Assembly (NCBI GenBank): GCA_963921825.1 | Contig: OY997589.1 | Location: 82,258,523-82,322,522, forward strand | Source: Erodium maritimum | Lineage: Eukaryota > Streptophyta > Magnoliopsida > Geraniales > Geraniaceae | DNA length: 64,000 nt | Direction: 5' to 3' | Shown: one piece after another, positions 11,523 through 23,628 of the stretch | How the letters are laid out: every line of letters starts with the position of its first letter | Numbering within the stretch: position 1 is the stretch's first letter | Position numbers and translations under genes: made by a program | The notes under the pieces: model-generated | What the model was told of the DNA's origin: nothing | The model's database searches: none | Seen by the model: the letters and a program-made list of their open reading frames with translations, nothing else

Positions 11523-14500
11523 TTATATGAGTCTCAATTCGTACTCGCCCGCCATTGTTATGTATCTCACCCATGGAAGGGCCTGGTAACCACTTTTCTC
11601 GATGATCTTCAGGTACCGAACCTGCAAAAACCATTCAGAACAGAAGTATTTACATAAAGCCCAATCATATAAATCTCAATCTTCAAAGGTTTTGTTGCAG
11701 AAGGTGCTGTTTAGAGCACCCACAGTGGAGCGATCCCCTGCCTCTGATGTCGGGGGCCAGCCTCTACCAACTGCTGGTCGCTTGCCTCTGATATCGGAGG
11801 TCAGCCTCCGATGTCAAAGGCCTGTAACGACGTTGCGGTCCGGCTCTCCCCCAATCACAGCATGACACATGTCTTTCTTTTATAAAAAAATGACGAAACT
11901 ACATCGAACTGTAGCATTGGAACTCTTTTTTTATGTATAAGGTTTTTATTTATAAACTAAAATTTTAAAATATCAAATTTTTATTTACGAAAAATATTTA
12001 TAGAATTTAAAATATCATAATTTTTATTTATATCATATTTTTTTTTCATATCAGACTTCAATTTAAATTAATTAAATAAATACATATTCAGATAATAAAC
12101 AGGATTAACAGACATCGGAGGCTCAAGGTCAGAGGCTCCCCAGAGGGCAGCCTGGCCCCCTCTGCCTTTTCTCTCCTGTCCTAACAGAATTAACAGACAT
12201 CAGAAGCCGGTCATATCAGAGCCCCCACTGTACATGCTCTTATAGGTGGTGAAACTCGTGAAATTATACAAGTCATGGTACACTAGGTCCCACTTAATTT
12301 TTATGGTCATTAGCAGCTGGCATCGTATAATCCAATATAACTACAATTATATTGGATCCAAAGCATTTGAAGTTTTTAGTATTGGCATCTTCTCAAATGT
12401 TTGCCAAGTGACAACTACTGCTACAATTATATTCTAAACTACACCACGTTCGGTTTAGAAGTTCCACTGTATAGGTCTTTTTATGCAGAGGCATCTACAC
12501 AGCAATAATATTTGATACAATTAATTTTCATCAATTGATCATAACAATTTCACCAGTACACTCTCTATCCCTTAATAAGTGTCCGATCTGACTATTTGCA
12601 AAAAGTATGCATTTCAATTTTAGTGCTTTTCATAACAATTACACCCTTTACCCCCCATGAGTCCACTACTCAAGTTATAACTACCTTATGGAGGTATATT
12701 ATTGGTAATCCATGCTTAATTAACTAACTAATATGGGATGCGGAAACTTATTTTGGGACGTCTATTTTAGGAAAGTTTGACATTTTGGGGCAGAAAGAGT
12801 TTGCTAAAAGTCAAATAACAGAAAAAACATGTTCAGAGAACAAACCTGTATTCCTGAAACAGTGAAATATGGTATCTCAAACTTGACACGAATAGGAGCC
12901 TTTCTCTCAGGAGCTCCCTCTTCAGCGGTTATACTGGGAAGACTGAACTCTGCCCTCAACATATACTCCTGCAAAATTAAGATTTACAACATATATAAAT
13001 AATATTGCATGCTGCAACCACGAAAACAAAAACAAATGATAAAACGGTGATAAAAATCCAAAACCCGTACCTTACCACCAGGAAATGATTTAATTTTCCA
13101 GACCAATGAGTCACTTTCGGGGGCATATGCTGCAGATCCCATTGATGTTCGAACATTTGGATTTGTAGCATCACAGGGCACGGGCAACTCAATCTCAACA
13201 TTTGTGGCAGTGCTGCACAATTAAACTTTGATGAGAAAACCTATGGACATACATCAATTAGCAATTGAATGACATCAGCAGTGTTCTAAAACTTGGCAAA
13301 ACTCAGGGAGAACTCAATGGAATTTAACCACCGAGTCTGATAAGTGGAAATCGTCCCAAAACTCGGTAAACTGTGGTTTTTTATAAAAAAAAAACTTGTT
13401 ATTTATGCTTATTGGCATTTGAACTTGTTTCTTTACGTTTTTCTTTTGAAATATGGTTTATGATTTTGTTTTAACTCATTAAGTTATTTAGAAGTACCTT
13501 ATTTTACTAAACTATTGTTATTTTTGTCTTTAATATATCTATTAATACAATATAAATATGACTGTTTAATACAAAACGAGTTTGGCTGATTTCTCCCCCA
13601 TTAGTCAAAAAATCCTTATTCGTCGCCTCGCCGAGGTTTGGAACCTTGAACATCAGCCAGCCTAGAATTTTAAACATCAGGCGCTATTGGGCAGGAATGC
13701 AAAATATTAATACCTGCGCTCCTTGAACTGGCTTCTAGCTTTTACCATGATTTCAATACGACTTCTTGAATGCTTTTCAATTTGCGCTTCAACCCAGATT
13801 AGAGGCTTTACCTGGAAGCGGAAAATGATAAACCATTGATAAGAAACTAAAATATAAGAGGATGAGTAGCATAGTAAAAAACTACAATAAATAAACCTGT
13901 GTGCTGAGTCTATAGGTCATGAGATCAAAAGATCCATCAGGAGGTACAAAAGATATAGTACGATCATTTTCAAATCGAGCCAAGCGCACACACCTGAAGC
14001 AAAATTGGAAATTAAGGACTTGCGTTGTAAATTGGGGCATATCACAGAACTTTTGTCAAATACCTACAACTAACTTTGCAATCAATACCAGACTTATGTA
14101 CAGAGAACAAATATACATACTGATGGAACTTGATGTCATCCAAATCGATAGCCTTTCCTTTTGTCGCGCGACCTTGTGCCTCCAATAGTACTCTATCATT
14201 GAGGCCAAGTTTGCACTCAGGCATGCCACTGCAACACACAAGCCAATGAAATACATACTAACTTCCAGATAGTGTTTACATTCACAAGCAAAAATAACCA
14301 AATTTCATATAAGAATCGAAAGTAGAGGAACACATTTCACATCAGAATTAATTACATAGACCCAAGTAACACTGATGGGTGCAAGAACACACCGAGGTTT
14401 GATAACCAAAAGAGCCTGAGGGCATCCATGTGATGAGAAATTTTGGCATGCATCAATGATAGAAAACTAAATTTCAAACTTAACCAGTAATTCTAATGCG

Positions 14501-16445
14501 GGAATATCCTCATGCATGAGCTGTTTTAAATGATAATGTTAACAAAATGCTCAGTCTGATATTGATCTTCAGAAAAGTGACAAAATTTCTTAATATTTTT
14601 CTCATAAGATAAATGCATAATAACCCAAAGGGGTATCAACCATAGTAAACAAGAAATACAAAGGGAAATTTTGATAAAACTAAAGACTTCAGACTATCTA
14701 GGTTTTAAATATTGACTCACACCCTCTTTTCTATAAGATGTATCCACTTTCTCTATAAAAATTGTTCCAAAATGAGTGTCCACATTCCTTTTTGATAAGT
14801 TAGTTACCACTAGTATCCCCCATATAAGTTAACTCCCTTTCGTTTTTTGAAGCACATAGAGGTATATGGAGGAAGTCAGGCACAAAATAACTTATCCTTA
14901 ATTATTACAACAATGGGAAAGAGGACACTTATTTTGGAACAGAGAGATTCTTATCATTTGTTTTCTTGCCAGAAAGCACTAAAGCTAAAAATCCTAGACT
15001 ACCATTTCAGTGTCAGAAGTATTGCACTAATTCCATGCATGTAAATTTCCAAGTATCAGCATTGATGATGGAAAAATGGTTGCGACAATAACAGGGTATA
15101 TGGTCCAAAAGCGTAAGTGAATAACTACTGACTAACGATAACTGTATAACATAAAAGCAAGGTCGTCAGCATACCTCAAATATGTCCTCATCTTTAGAGC
15201 CCCGACAACATCCGACCTAATTATCTGCCCATTGCTATTGACAAGAATATTAACACTCTCCACAACATCCAAGAATACCTGTGGATACAAGACAAAACCA
15301 TTATCATCCAGTAACTTAAAAAACATTAATGCGAAACTGTAACCTGTGTGAAGTAGATAAGAATGACCTACTTCATTCTTCTTGTAACGTATTCCTTCAC
15401 TACGCCAAGACACGGCATTTGTTACAGCCATGGGCGGCCTTTGTGTAACTTCCATCCTATAAGCATCAGTCTTGATAAATTCACCAAGAATCTTAGCTTC
15501 AGTAAACTGAGGGTAACCAAAGTCCATCATCTCATCAAGTAATTCATACTGCAAACGAAATAGCATGTTAGAATCCAATGTAACTGTTGATTGATATCAT
15601 ACTACTTTCAAGTATACAAAACTCTAAATTGAGTCAATTGGGCATCTGTAAAATTAAAAGTTCAAATGTGCCCTTACCACTACCACAAAGTTATCTCTAA
15701 GTGATTCCTCCTCTAACTCTTCAAAATAATGCTTAAACACCTGACATCAATTAAGCAAGAACACAGTAAAATTATGGAAATTGCTTTTCAATACAGAATC
15801 TACCGAGCTTGCAATCAACAAAAAGCACAACACTATAATTACCAATAGATCTTACATCAACAACACGGTGCAGAAAGAAAATAAGGCTGGCGGCATTACA
15901 GTTCTGCCTTGACGCCACCATCAGGTAAACATTGCTGTGCTGTACGAACATGTAGCTGACTCCATTGTCACACACCACTGGATCTTGGGACTGTACATCC
16001 CCCTGTAAGCATTCAAAAGACATGCCTTTCTTAGAGGAACACATTGACATAATCAAGCTAAGTCCATACACAAGCTAATCGATACTGTACCCCAATCTAA
16101 ATTCTATAAACAAGCTAATCATGCTGTACACCAATCTAATCAACACAAAGACTACTAGTTGAATTTCTTACATATACTGTAAAATTAAAAAAACAAACTA
16201 CCGTCCTGTTTCAATTTCCTCCATTTTCTCAGGAACCACTACAAACCCTACCAAATCGAAGCAAAAACCAAGTGAACGAAACCGAAATTGCGAAACCGGA
16301 GGAAGGAGAAGCTCACCTCTTTCTCGATGAGCTTGGTGAAGAAGCGCTCGGCCTGGAGGGCCGAGACATCTCCGCGGTAGTCGCGCCAGACGAGAACGCG
16401 GCCCTTGATGTCGAGGAGGAACAGCGCCGAGACTGCCCCTGCCAT
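11523..16445 (-). CDS. AP1M: AP-1 clathrin adaptor complex medium (mu) subunit, 11 exons
   Basis: Minus-strand exons are 16445-16317, 16002-15856, 15740-15678, 15548-15372, 15278-15175, 14228-14121, 13993-13897, 13811-13714, 13212-13071, 12968-12846 and 11621-11523. All have GT-AG borders and continuous phase and give 428 aa, the length of the Arabidopsis AP-1 mu proteins. The longin-like N-terminus begins MAGAVSALFLLDIKGRVL. The mu-homology domain follows, with DSNxx-type segments such as VFLDVVESVNILVNSNGQI, and the protein ends WVRYITMAGEYELRLI. In the AP-1 complex mu recognises tyrosine-type (YxxPhi) sorting signals at the trans-Golgi network/early endosome. No key region is missing, so the gene is probably functional. 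Introns 5, 8 and 10 hold MITEs or repeat fragments. Confidence 0.96.
11714..12239. mobile_element. Tourist/PIF-Harbinger-like MITE in intron 10 of AP1M
   Basis: The ends are GAGCACCCACAGTGG (left) and the inverse of GAGCATGTACAGTGGG (right). The flanking TTA at 11711-11713 and 12240-12242 is the 3-bp target duplication typical of PIF/Harbinger. The inside has repeated CCTCTGATGTCGG and GACATCGGAGGC words near both ends. Length 526 bp, no ORF. Confidence 0.7.
12557..12800. mobile_element. Stowaway-like MITE, degenerate, in intron 10 of AP1M
   Basis: The left part reads CTCTCTATCCCTTAATAAGTGTCC. The right part contains ACTTATTTTGGGACG, and the segment before the right edge reads, inverted, CTCTTTCTGCCCCAAAATG. 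These are decayed forms of the Stowaway-type end CTCCCTCCGTCCCAAAATAAGTG. Boundaries are approximate. Confidence 0.45.
13270..13690. repeat. Dispersed-repeat fragment in intron 8 of AP1M
   Basis: It begins with GTTCTAAAACTTGGCAAAACTC and ends with GAACCTTGAACATCAG...AATTTTAAACATCAGGCGC, an inverted-repeat-like pair of phrases. It resembles other fragments in the window containing a gene-like TTCTAAAA and a GGCGC motif (34765-35040, 50880-51030). Class unknown. Confidence 0.35.
14752..14949. mobile_element. Stowaway-like MITE in intron 5 of AP1M
   Basis: The left arm contains TTGTTCCAAAATGAGTGTCC and the right arm GGACACTTATTTTGGAACAG, a good inverted pair and a close match to the Stowaway family core (CCAAAATAAGTGTCC). 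About 200 bp, no coding capacity. Confidence 0.65.
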
Positions 16446-17139
16446 TTCTACCTCACTCTTCCCTCTCCCTCTCTCTAGGGTTTCAAAAACGATCAGATCC
16501 AACAAGGTTCCGGCGGAAATCGGAGAGATCCGGAGGAGGAAAACGCTGATCTGAATCCGATTCTACCAATTGCTCGGCTCGCCGCGCCAATCAGCAGATT
16601 CGATCATCGCCCGCGAACAGAGATCTGCTATGGAAACTTAGGATGGATCGTTGGAGTTGTTGTGCGTGATTGTGGAGAATTGAAGTTCTCTGAATCGACG
16701 ATGAAGTCTCTGGGGAAGAGGATTGGAGATGGAGCTCGACTTCGCTTCCCTGTACTACTCGAGCAGAGGATGGCGAGGTTTCGTCGTTACGTCGTCGTTT
16801 TAGCTCGATGTGCTCATAATATGAAGGTGCTGACCTGTCGATCCAGATTTGATTGGGCCTGGGCTCTTTTCGAGGTGATATAGTTGGGTTTATCTTAGAA
16901 CAAACACACCCAGTGAACCAGGTACAGAATCGTGAATCGCTCATTGTGTTTTGTGATTCCCCATTGTGTTATGTCTGATTTGTTATTTTATAAATTACTA
17001 AATCATGGTTCGTGATCCGTATATCAAACCGCAACTCATAATTATGAGTTGTTGGTTTAGGAATCGCGGTTTGCATCATGTTAATTAGGCATTGACATGT
17101 GACCATGTAGAGAAAAAATTTCGGACCGTTATCCCAATG
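16446..17139. other. Upstream region of AP1M
   Basis: The first 150-200 bases are GC-richer and probably hold the AP1M promoter and 5' leader on the minus strand. No other gene is seen; short frames on the + strand (16662-16883) have no domain. Near 17020-17090 there is a short palindromic AT stretch. Confidence 0.35.
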
Positions 17140-17979
17140 CAGTGGCGGATTTAGCTTCTCTGGTGGGGGGGGCACCAAATTTTTTTGTACATGATAAATA
17201 ACGTTAAAATAATATAATCTCAAATTGAAAATATTAATATTGCGTGAAAAACGATAAAATACTACTTATTACAAGAGGTGACGTTGAGATTTTGTATTTT
17301 GAAAAGATTGTAAAATACTTTCACTGTCAATAGAATCAAAAATATATTTCTCAACAAATACGATCATAAAATCGTTTCTCAATAATTGCAGTAACGACGG
17401 GTAAGATCAGTCGTTGACACCGCTTTATCACTTTTATCAGAAAGACCAGTATCTAATCTTGCAGATTTTTTCTTCTTCTCGTCAGAATTCATGGATTCGG
17501 AATCACTTTTGAAACATCTCTTTATGAGTGTAGTTAATTTTGTAAAGAATGAAACTCAAAACTTAAATTGATCTAGTTTCCATCTTTAGATAATACTTTA
17601 AATAAGAATAAAATTTTCCTAAACTAATTAGAATAGGAAAATTTAAAAAAAAAAAAAAAATTAAGAAATATATTAAAAGAATAATTACTTTGATTAGTTA
17701 GGTTTATAATTAGGAAATTGTTAAAAGAAAAAAAGAAATATACGGTTGAATTTTTGTCAAACAACTACTTTCATTAGTTATGCTTTTAATTAAAATAAAA
17801 AAAAGATCAGAATGGTAAATAACTAAAACTATTTTCTATTTTTTAGGGGGCACACGGACAAACTTAACTGGGGTTTTTTTAAAACATCCATTATAAACAT
17901 TGGCTTTGGGAGAAGTGAGGGGGGGGGGGGGGGGGGGGGGGGCACGTGCCCCCCCGGGACCCATATGAATCCGCCCCTG
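17140..17979. mobile_element. hAT-like non-autonomous element (CAGTGGCGGA ends)
   Basis: The left end is CAGTGGCGGATT; the right end inverted is CAGGGGCGGATT. These termini are common in plant hAT MITEs. The flanks are TCCCAATG (17132-17139) and CCCCAATA (17980-17987), matching 6 of 8, so a decayed 8-bp target duplication is possible. The inside is AT-rich without a gene. A run of about 25 G lies near 17918-17942, followed by GGCACGTGCCCCCCCGGG. Confidence 0.65.
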
Positions 17980-18600
17980 CCCCAATAGTATGAAAGGGCT
18001 CTTTTTTAATCAAACTAAATAAATAAATTTTTTTTTTCTCCATCTATAAATACCCCATACTGTATTTATAAAACAGCCAGCTCACTATCACAAATGATCT
18101 GATCCACCTAATTGAATATGATCTTGTACCTGTGTCTTTTTATACAGAGAAATTGAAAATATATTATCTTTTTTATTATAATCGCTAATTTTTTTAAAAT
18201 ATTATCATTTTGAAATAAATAAAAACATGACAGAAAAACATAATGTTTTTGTAATTATTAAATGAGAGGACTATAACCGATAAAAGTGAATATCTCAATA
18301 TATTTTTGGTAATTATCTTTTATTTTATTATTTTACCAATTTTCAATAATTAAATTATTTATTTTTATTTTTTGTATGATACATTTATTTTTTTGATGAA
18401 AAATACTTTTATTTTTTGGGAGGGCAAGTTTCAATGTACCAACGAAATGAGCCTTTCAAGGCCCATCAAATCTATTTGGGCCTAGAAGAGAATTATTATT
18501 CGGACAATGACTATTATTCCATTTACAGTTGAGTATGACGTGAGCGTGACGTGTTTTGTATATACATTGCTGACTCGTATATCTATCGACTCTCTCAGGT
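17980..18600. other. AT-rich upstream region of the F-box/Sel1 gene
   Basis: Very AT-rich, with T runs and no gene or clear element. TATATACA at about 18557-18564, roughly 90 bases before the chosen start codon, could serve as a TATA element. Confidence 0.3.
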
Positions 18601-18652
18601 GATGAAATTCTCCCTCCGGCCGTCGCAGAGTCTCCGAGTCTGGACGGCGACG

Positions 18653-21600
18653 ATGAACCAGAGAACATGGCCGAATCGATCCAACGGCTCTCCTTTCGCC
18701 TCTATCCCTTTCTCCAACGGTAGAAAACTCGACGTCCCTCTCCTCTCCGGCAGACAAAGAACCGCCGACTCCGCCAGAGAGCCGCCGTCGAGACCGGAAT
18801 CTTCCAGCCGCAGGTCCCGATCGAGGCGGTCAACGTCTCGGTCGCATTCTCACGGTAGCGATTTCTCCACCCTCCCGAACGACCTGATGGAGAAAATCGC
18901 GGCCTCGTTCACGCACCCGGAGCTCCAAGCGGCGTCGCTGGTGTGCCGGTCGTGGAGGGAGGCGCTGGCGCCGCTGAGGGAGGCGATGACGCTGCTTCTC
19001 CGGGGGAAGTGCTTCAAGTACGGCCGGGGAGGAGTGCGGCGGAATCGGGAGGCGGCTCTGAACTCGTTCATGAAAGGCGCGGCTCTAGGGTCGCCTCTGG
19101 CTATGGTGGATGCAGGGTTGATGTATTGGGAAATGGGGCTGACGGAGAGGGCTATGGCCTTGTATCGCCGAGCGGCCGAGCTCGGAAATGTCGCCGGACA
19201 GTGCAATTTGGGGATTTTGTACTGGAAAGGTAAATTTTACGGTAATTGAGCCAATCTAGTGACATTGAACTGATTTTGTGTGCAATTAAATCATATTGAA
19301 GCCGAATTAAGTTTCTGAATGTGTTGAATTATAATATTAATCTGACTTGCATACATGAATTTAGTTGAAATTGGAGTAGTATCTTAATCTCCTTCAAAAG
19401 CTCTCAAATTAGGGTTGTGGTTTTGTATAGTTTTGTTGATTGAAATCTTGTCACTTGTAGCATTCTGTTTTGTGGTGTTGAGAACTTCAGTTTGCTAGAA
19501 AACACTTGGTCATATGCATACACGATTTGCAGTTTATTATCCTCAACTTTGAAATGCTATCCTCAAGTTTTAAATATGGCAGATCACTAGCCTAACTTTA
19601 AGTGTGCCAATTTATTATCCTTTACTTTGAATTTGTTGCATTATCTGTGAAGTTGTAAATAATCTGTAAAGTTTAGGGTATCTGGAAGCCGAAATTATGC
19701 TATTGCATGAGGTGGTTGAGCACGGCAAGACATGATTTCACATTTCATATTCTATAAAAGTCCTAAATTCAACGGAATTTATACACCTTAAACGATAGTG
19801 CAATAAATCCGAAGTATAAGGTAGTAAACGGACACACTTAAAAAGTTCAGGGTTGTAAATTGGCATACTTCAAAGTGAAGGTAGTAAACTACAAATCTTG
19901 TATAGCGCAAGGTAGTAAAACCTAATTTCCCCTTGGAGATATTATGACATACTTTTATGAAATTGAAAAAACAAAAGCATGATAGTTTGGGAATGTGGTA
20001 TAAATGAAGGATCCGAGTTAAATATTTCCTCTCCCTAGATGTTGACAAGAGTGGGAACCTCTTGCACCAGGACACCCTTTTTAGTGACTGTGTTTTGATA
20101 ACCAACGTTCCAAACTCGTTCATTAGCTCAATGTTTCTTTGACTGATCTTTAATGCGGTTCCTTTGTTCGATTGGTTAGCCCTCTTAATCATGTTTAGTA
20201 TTGTTTGGAAATTGAAGTTCTGAATCCTACTTAACTCTTTTGTGATACAATATAGGGATAATTGTCTTTTGTGATACAATATAGGGATAATTGCAATTAA
20301 GTACCATGAGGTATTGACTTTTTGTTAGTTGTACCTGTTCTATGATAATTGCAAAAAGTTCCCTGAACTCGTATTTTTGTTGCACTTTGTATAAATTTGT
20401 TTCAAAATGACGATTTTTCCCTTGGGAATTCAAAATTTAAAAATAATAATTAAAGAAAAAAATCCAAATTTTCATATCCTTTAAATTTCTTACTCTTTGT
20501 ACGGTACAAAGAGGAAGAAAATAAGGGATATGAAAATTTGGATTTTTTTTGTTTTTTACTTATTATTTTTTAAATCTAAAATGTAAGGGTAAAATCATCA
20601 TTTTTGTACAAATTGCAACAAAAAGACAAGTTCAGGGTACTTTTTTGCAATTATCAAATAAGAGGGCTACAAGTTGCAAAAAGTGAATACCTCAAGGTAC
20701 TTTTTTCAATTATCCCTACACTATATGCCTAATTCATGATTTGAAGTCATATTTGTCTGTGCTTATGACTTTTTAATGCTTGCAGCTCAACCCCAAAATC
20801 GGAAGGAAGCCATGAAATGGTTATATAAAGCTTCGAGGGCAGGACATGTTCGTGCTCAGTATCAACTAGCACTTTGCCTGCATCAAGATCGCCGGCCTGG
20901 TCACTATCCACAACAAGCAGTATGTAGTTCTCTGCATCTATTGTTTACAGAATACTTATCTTTTCCGGGGAAATATCATATTTGCTGATATCTTACTAGT
21001 TGTGAGAGTTGGAGATTTTTACTTGCTAAAATTTCTCTGCTAACTCTACATGTGTTTTATGTCTGAACTTATTGGGTATTGATGTGTATTTACTAAACCA
21101 CCTACTATACTTATTGCACATGTTTTGCTAGAGATATGAACCTTGGGTATCTTATCTGTTTACCATTGTCATTGCATTATTGTATTTCTGCATTCCTTAC
21201 CTAAAAAGTTAATAGGGAAAATTGCAAAAACGACCCGCATTGTATGAACCGTTGGTGACTTGTGACCCTGAAAAAAAATCCTTGCAAACTGTACCCCTGA
21301 AGTTTCATTCGTTTGCACCATTTATCATGGCGTTAAAGAAAATTAGGGATGATTACGAAACGGTACCCTGAGGTATTGACTGTTTGCAAGTTTATCCCTC
21401 TTCTATGATAATTGCAAACAAGTGCCCTGAACTTGTATCCTTGTTGCACTTTTAAGTTAAAAAAATAAGTAAAAAACAAAAAATCTAGGTACAAAGAGGA
21501 AGAAAATTAAGGGAGATGAAAATTATGTTTTTCTTATTGTTTTTAGGTTTCAAATTTCACCTCATTTTTTAACAAATTACAATAAGTGCAACAAAAAGAC

Positions 21601-23291
21601 AATTTCAAGGCACTTTAATGAAATTACCATCGAAGAGGGCTACAACTTGCAAATAAGTCAATACCTCTGTGATTTTTACAACTATTCCAAAATAATCATG
21701 AAAAGACTTATTTACCCCCGCCATGTTAACCATTTTAGAGCATAGCAACTTGCCATTTCTGAGGTGTCAAACTTGAGGGACATTACTTTTCTTTTTTAAT
21801 ATAAGGGTAGAACTGGTAGTATGAAAAAATTTGAGGTCATGTGCATAGCATGCGACCTGTTTTGGATGATTTCCGTTACTTTTAATTGACGGTGCAAAAT
21901 AATGAAACTTCAGGGGCACAAGTTGCAAAGCTTTTCTTGTTGAAGGTTACAAATTGCCAAAAAGGCATACATGAGGGCTGTTTTTTTTTTGCAATTTTAT
22001 CAGCAGGTTCATTTAGACTTTCCATTGTTAAAACAGTCTTCTGACAAGTATTTACGGAAACAGGCAAGATGGTTCTTGAAAGCTGCAGAAGGGGGGTATG
22101 TTCGTGCGATGTACAATGTGTCAGTTTGCTATGCCTATGGTGAAGGTATGGTGAAGAGTCACCGACAAGCACAGAAATGGATGAAGCGAGCAGCCGAGCG
22201 TGGTCATAGTAAAGCCCAATACGAGCATGGCCTTGCACTTTTTTCGGTATGTAATACATCGCCTTTTCTTTTATCAATTATTTCATTAGCGTGGGCATGA
22301 AAGTGTTCTTGGTTCTAGTTAAGTAGGAGCTCTTAAATTGTAAAAAAGTACCTAGAGGTATTCATTTTTGGCAACTTGTAACCCTCTTCTTGGATAATTA
22401 CAAAAAAGTACCCTGAATTGTCTTCTTGTTGCAATTTGCAAAACGCTCATAGTTCACCATAGGAAAAGAAAAGGGGGTGGATAATTGTAAAAATGTACGT
22501 GGAGATATTCATCTTTTTGAACTTGTAACCCTCTTCTTTGATAATTGCACAAAAAGTGCACAAAAAGTATAGTGAACTTGTCTTCTTGTTGCAAACTTGC
22601 AAAATGTGTGGGAAAATTGTAGAAATAGCCTTATTTATGAAGTTAATTGCACCTCTCTAGCCTTGTGGTAAAATTACGATTTTACCCTTAATGAAATCCA
22701 GATTGTGTTGGGCTTTTTCCAGATCGGGGCCCAATCGAAGCCCAGATCTGGGAAAAAGCCAATCCCGATCTGGATTTCATCAAGGGTAAAATCGAGTTTT
22801 CATTAAAAAGAAGGCTATTTTGCAAAAAAAAATCTAAAAGTGAAAGCTAACTAACAAATTAGCTTTAAAAATAAGGCTATTCTATTCCTACAATAACCCC
22901 CAAAATACACGTAGTTGACCTTAAGTTTTTGCAATTATCCTTAAAAAGAATAAATTCAAAGGTCATTCAAAGGTCTATATTTACAATTCTTGTCATTGAT
23001 AATTTTCGTAAACCTGAACCACAAAAATAAACTTGATCTGATGATCCAGATGGGTTCTTAGTTACAAGGATTGGTTGCATCCGATAGTATTCCCATATAT
23101 ATATTGACTGTGATACGCATTTGCAGGAAGGAGCCATGGTTAAAGCTTTTGTGTATTTGGAACTTGCAAGCCGTGCAGGTGTAGCAGCGGCAGACCGTGT
23201 AAAAAATATAATACTCCAAGATATGTCAGGACCTAGCCAAGAACGTGCCAGGCTTCTCGCTGACCATTGGGTTGCCTTGCCCTCCTCCTGA
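18653..23291 (+). CDS. F-box protein with Sel1-like (TPR-type) repeats, 4 exons
   Basis: Exons are 18653-19229, 20786-20919, 22064-22246 and 23127-23291, phases joining, 352 aa. Residues 1-70 are a basic, serine/arginine-rich tail. Residues about 71-110 form an F-box (STLPNDLMEKIAASFTHPEL, then ..ASLVCRSWREAL). From about 130 to the end, about five Sel1-like repeats carry A..GS..A, KAA..GYVRAMYN and AAERGHSKAQYEHG signatures. F-box proteins link SKP1-CUL1 ubiquitin ligases to substrates; the Sel1 repeats would be the substrate-binding part. The target is unknown. In-frame ATGs also exist at 18551 and 18602. I chose 18653 because MNQRTWP fits my memory of the plant family N-terminus. The large introns are filled by MITEs. 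Confidence 0.88.
19500..19934. mobile_element. Inverted-repeat MITE in intron 1 of the F-box/Sel1 gene
   Basis: The left arm has TTTATTATCCTCAACTTTGAA and the right arm, inverted, reads GGGGAAATTAGGTTTTACTACC, then GTAGTTTACTACCTTCACTT. Both arms match the fragment at 8062-8275. Length about 435 bp, left limit approximate. It is full of short A/T phrases repeated within each arm. Confidence 0.5.
20284..20716. mobile_element. MULE-type MITE with 9-bp target duplication, intron 1
   Basis: The left arm starts GGGATAATTGCAATTAAG and the right arm inverted starts GGGATAATTGAAAAAAG. The long arms (over 100 bp) share GAGGTATT.ACTTTTTG. The flanks TACAATATA (20275-20283) and TACACTATA (20717-20725) match 8 of 9. 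Length 433 bp. A 30-bp tandem duplication of the left flank plus the first bases (TGATACAATATAGGGATAATTG) lies at 20242-20293. Confidence 0.75.
21215..21998. mobile_element. Nested MITEs in intron 2 of the F-box/Sel1 gene
   Basis: The outer arms are GGGAAAATTGCAAAAACG (left) and, inverted from the right, AAAATTGCAAAAAAAA with AACTTGTGCCCCTGAAGTTTCATT facing CTGTACCCCTGAAGTTTCATT. Inside, at about 21343-21690, sits a second element of the GGGATAATTGC family (arms GGTACCCTGAGGTATTGACTG and its inverse). An older element was therefore invaded by a younger one. Confidence 0.6.
22330..22600 (+). mobile_element. Two direct arms of the GGGATAATTGC MITE family, intron 3
   Basis: Two half-elements lie head to tail, at about 22335-22440 and 22480-22605. 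Each reads GTAAAAA.GTAC.T.GAG.TATTCAT..., then AACTTGTAACCCTCTTCTT, then GAATTGTCTTCTTGTTGCAA or a close variant. They match the arms of 20284-20716. No opposing arm is present, so these are fragments or duplicated solo arms. Confidence 0.55.
22610..22901. mobile_element. Foldback MITE, nearly full-length hairpin, intron 3
   Basis: The two halves are inverted copies. The outer arms read ATTGTAGAAATAGCCTTATT against an inverted ATTGTAGGAATAGAATAGCC. The centre pairs GGGTAAAATCG...GAAATCCAGAT..GGGCTTTTTCC with its complement over about 55 bp around 22670-22795. The element is about 290 bp and could form a long RNA hairpin in the F-box pre-mRNA. Confidence 0.65.
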
Positions 23292-23628
23292 GTTGCATGG
23301 TTGTTTGGTTCGTCATTTACCGGGCCCACAATGCTTGGTTGTAGCCATTTTTGGTGTGTTTTGGTATCTGTTGTTCATAAGCATAGGCCAGGCAAGTCTT
23401 AATGTATCAATGTATCATGATGGGTCTCTTTTAGCAGAGTGGTAGATTTTGAAAGAAATTGTACAATAAGCTATAGCTTGTATGATCATTAGAACTTCAG
23501 CTTAATCTAATTCTCAACCTAATCTGTCCTTTAACATTTGTTATGCTCGGTATCAGCAAAGACATTGTCAAACCAAAATTGGTTTTGTGTTTTGAGTTAA
23601 ACTTATTTCTAGTGTGAAGTTTATATTC

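Noticed and set aside
15772..15855. Extension of AP1M exon 2 into the intron frame
   Set aside because: The family protein continues VVDVFKHYF, which is encoded by the next exon; the GT at 15855-15854 is the donor.
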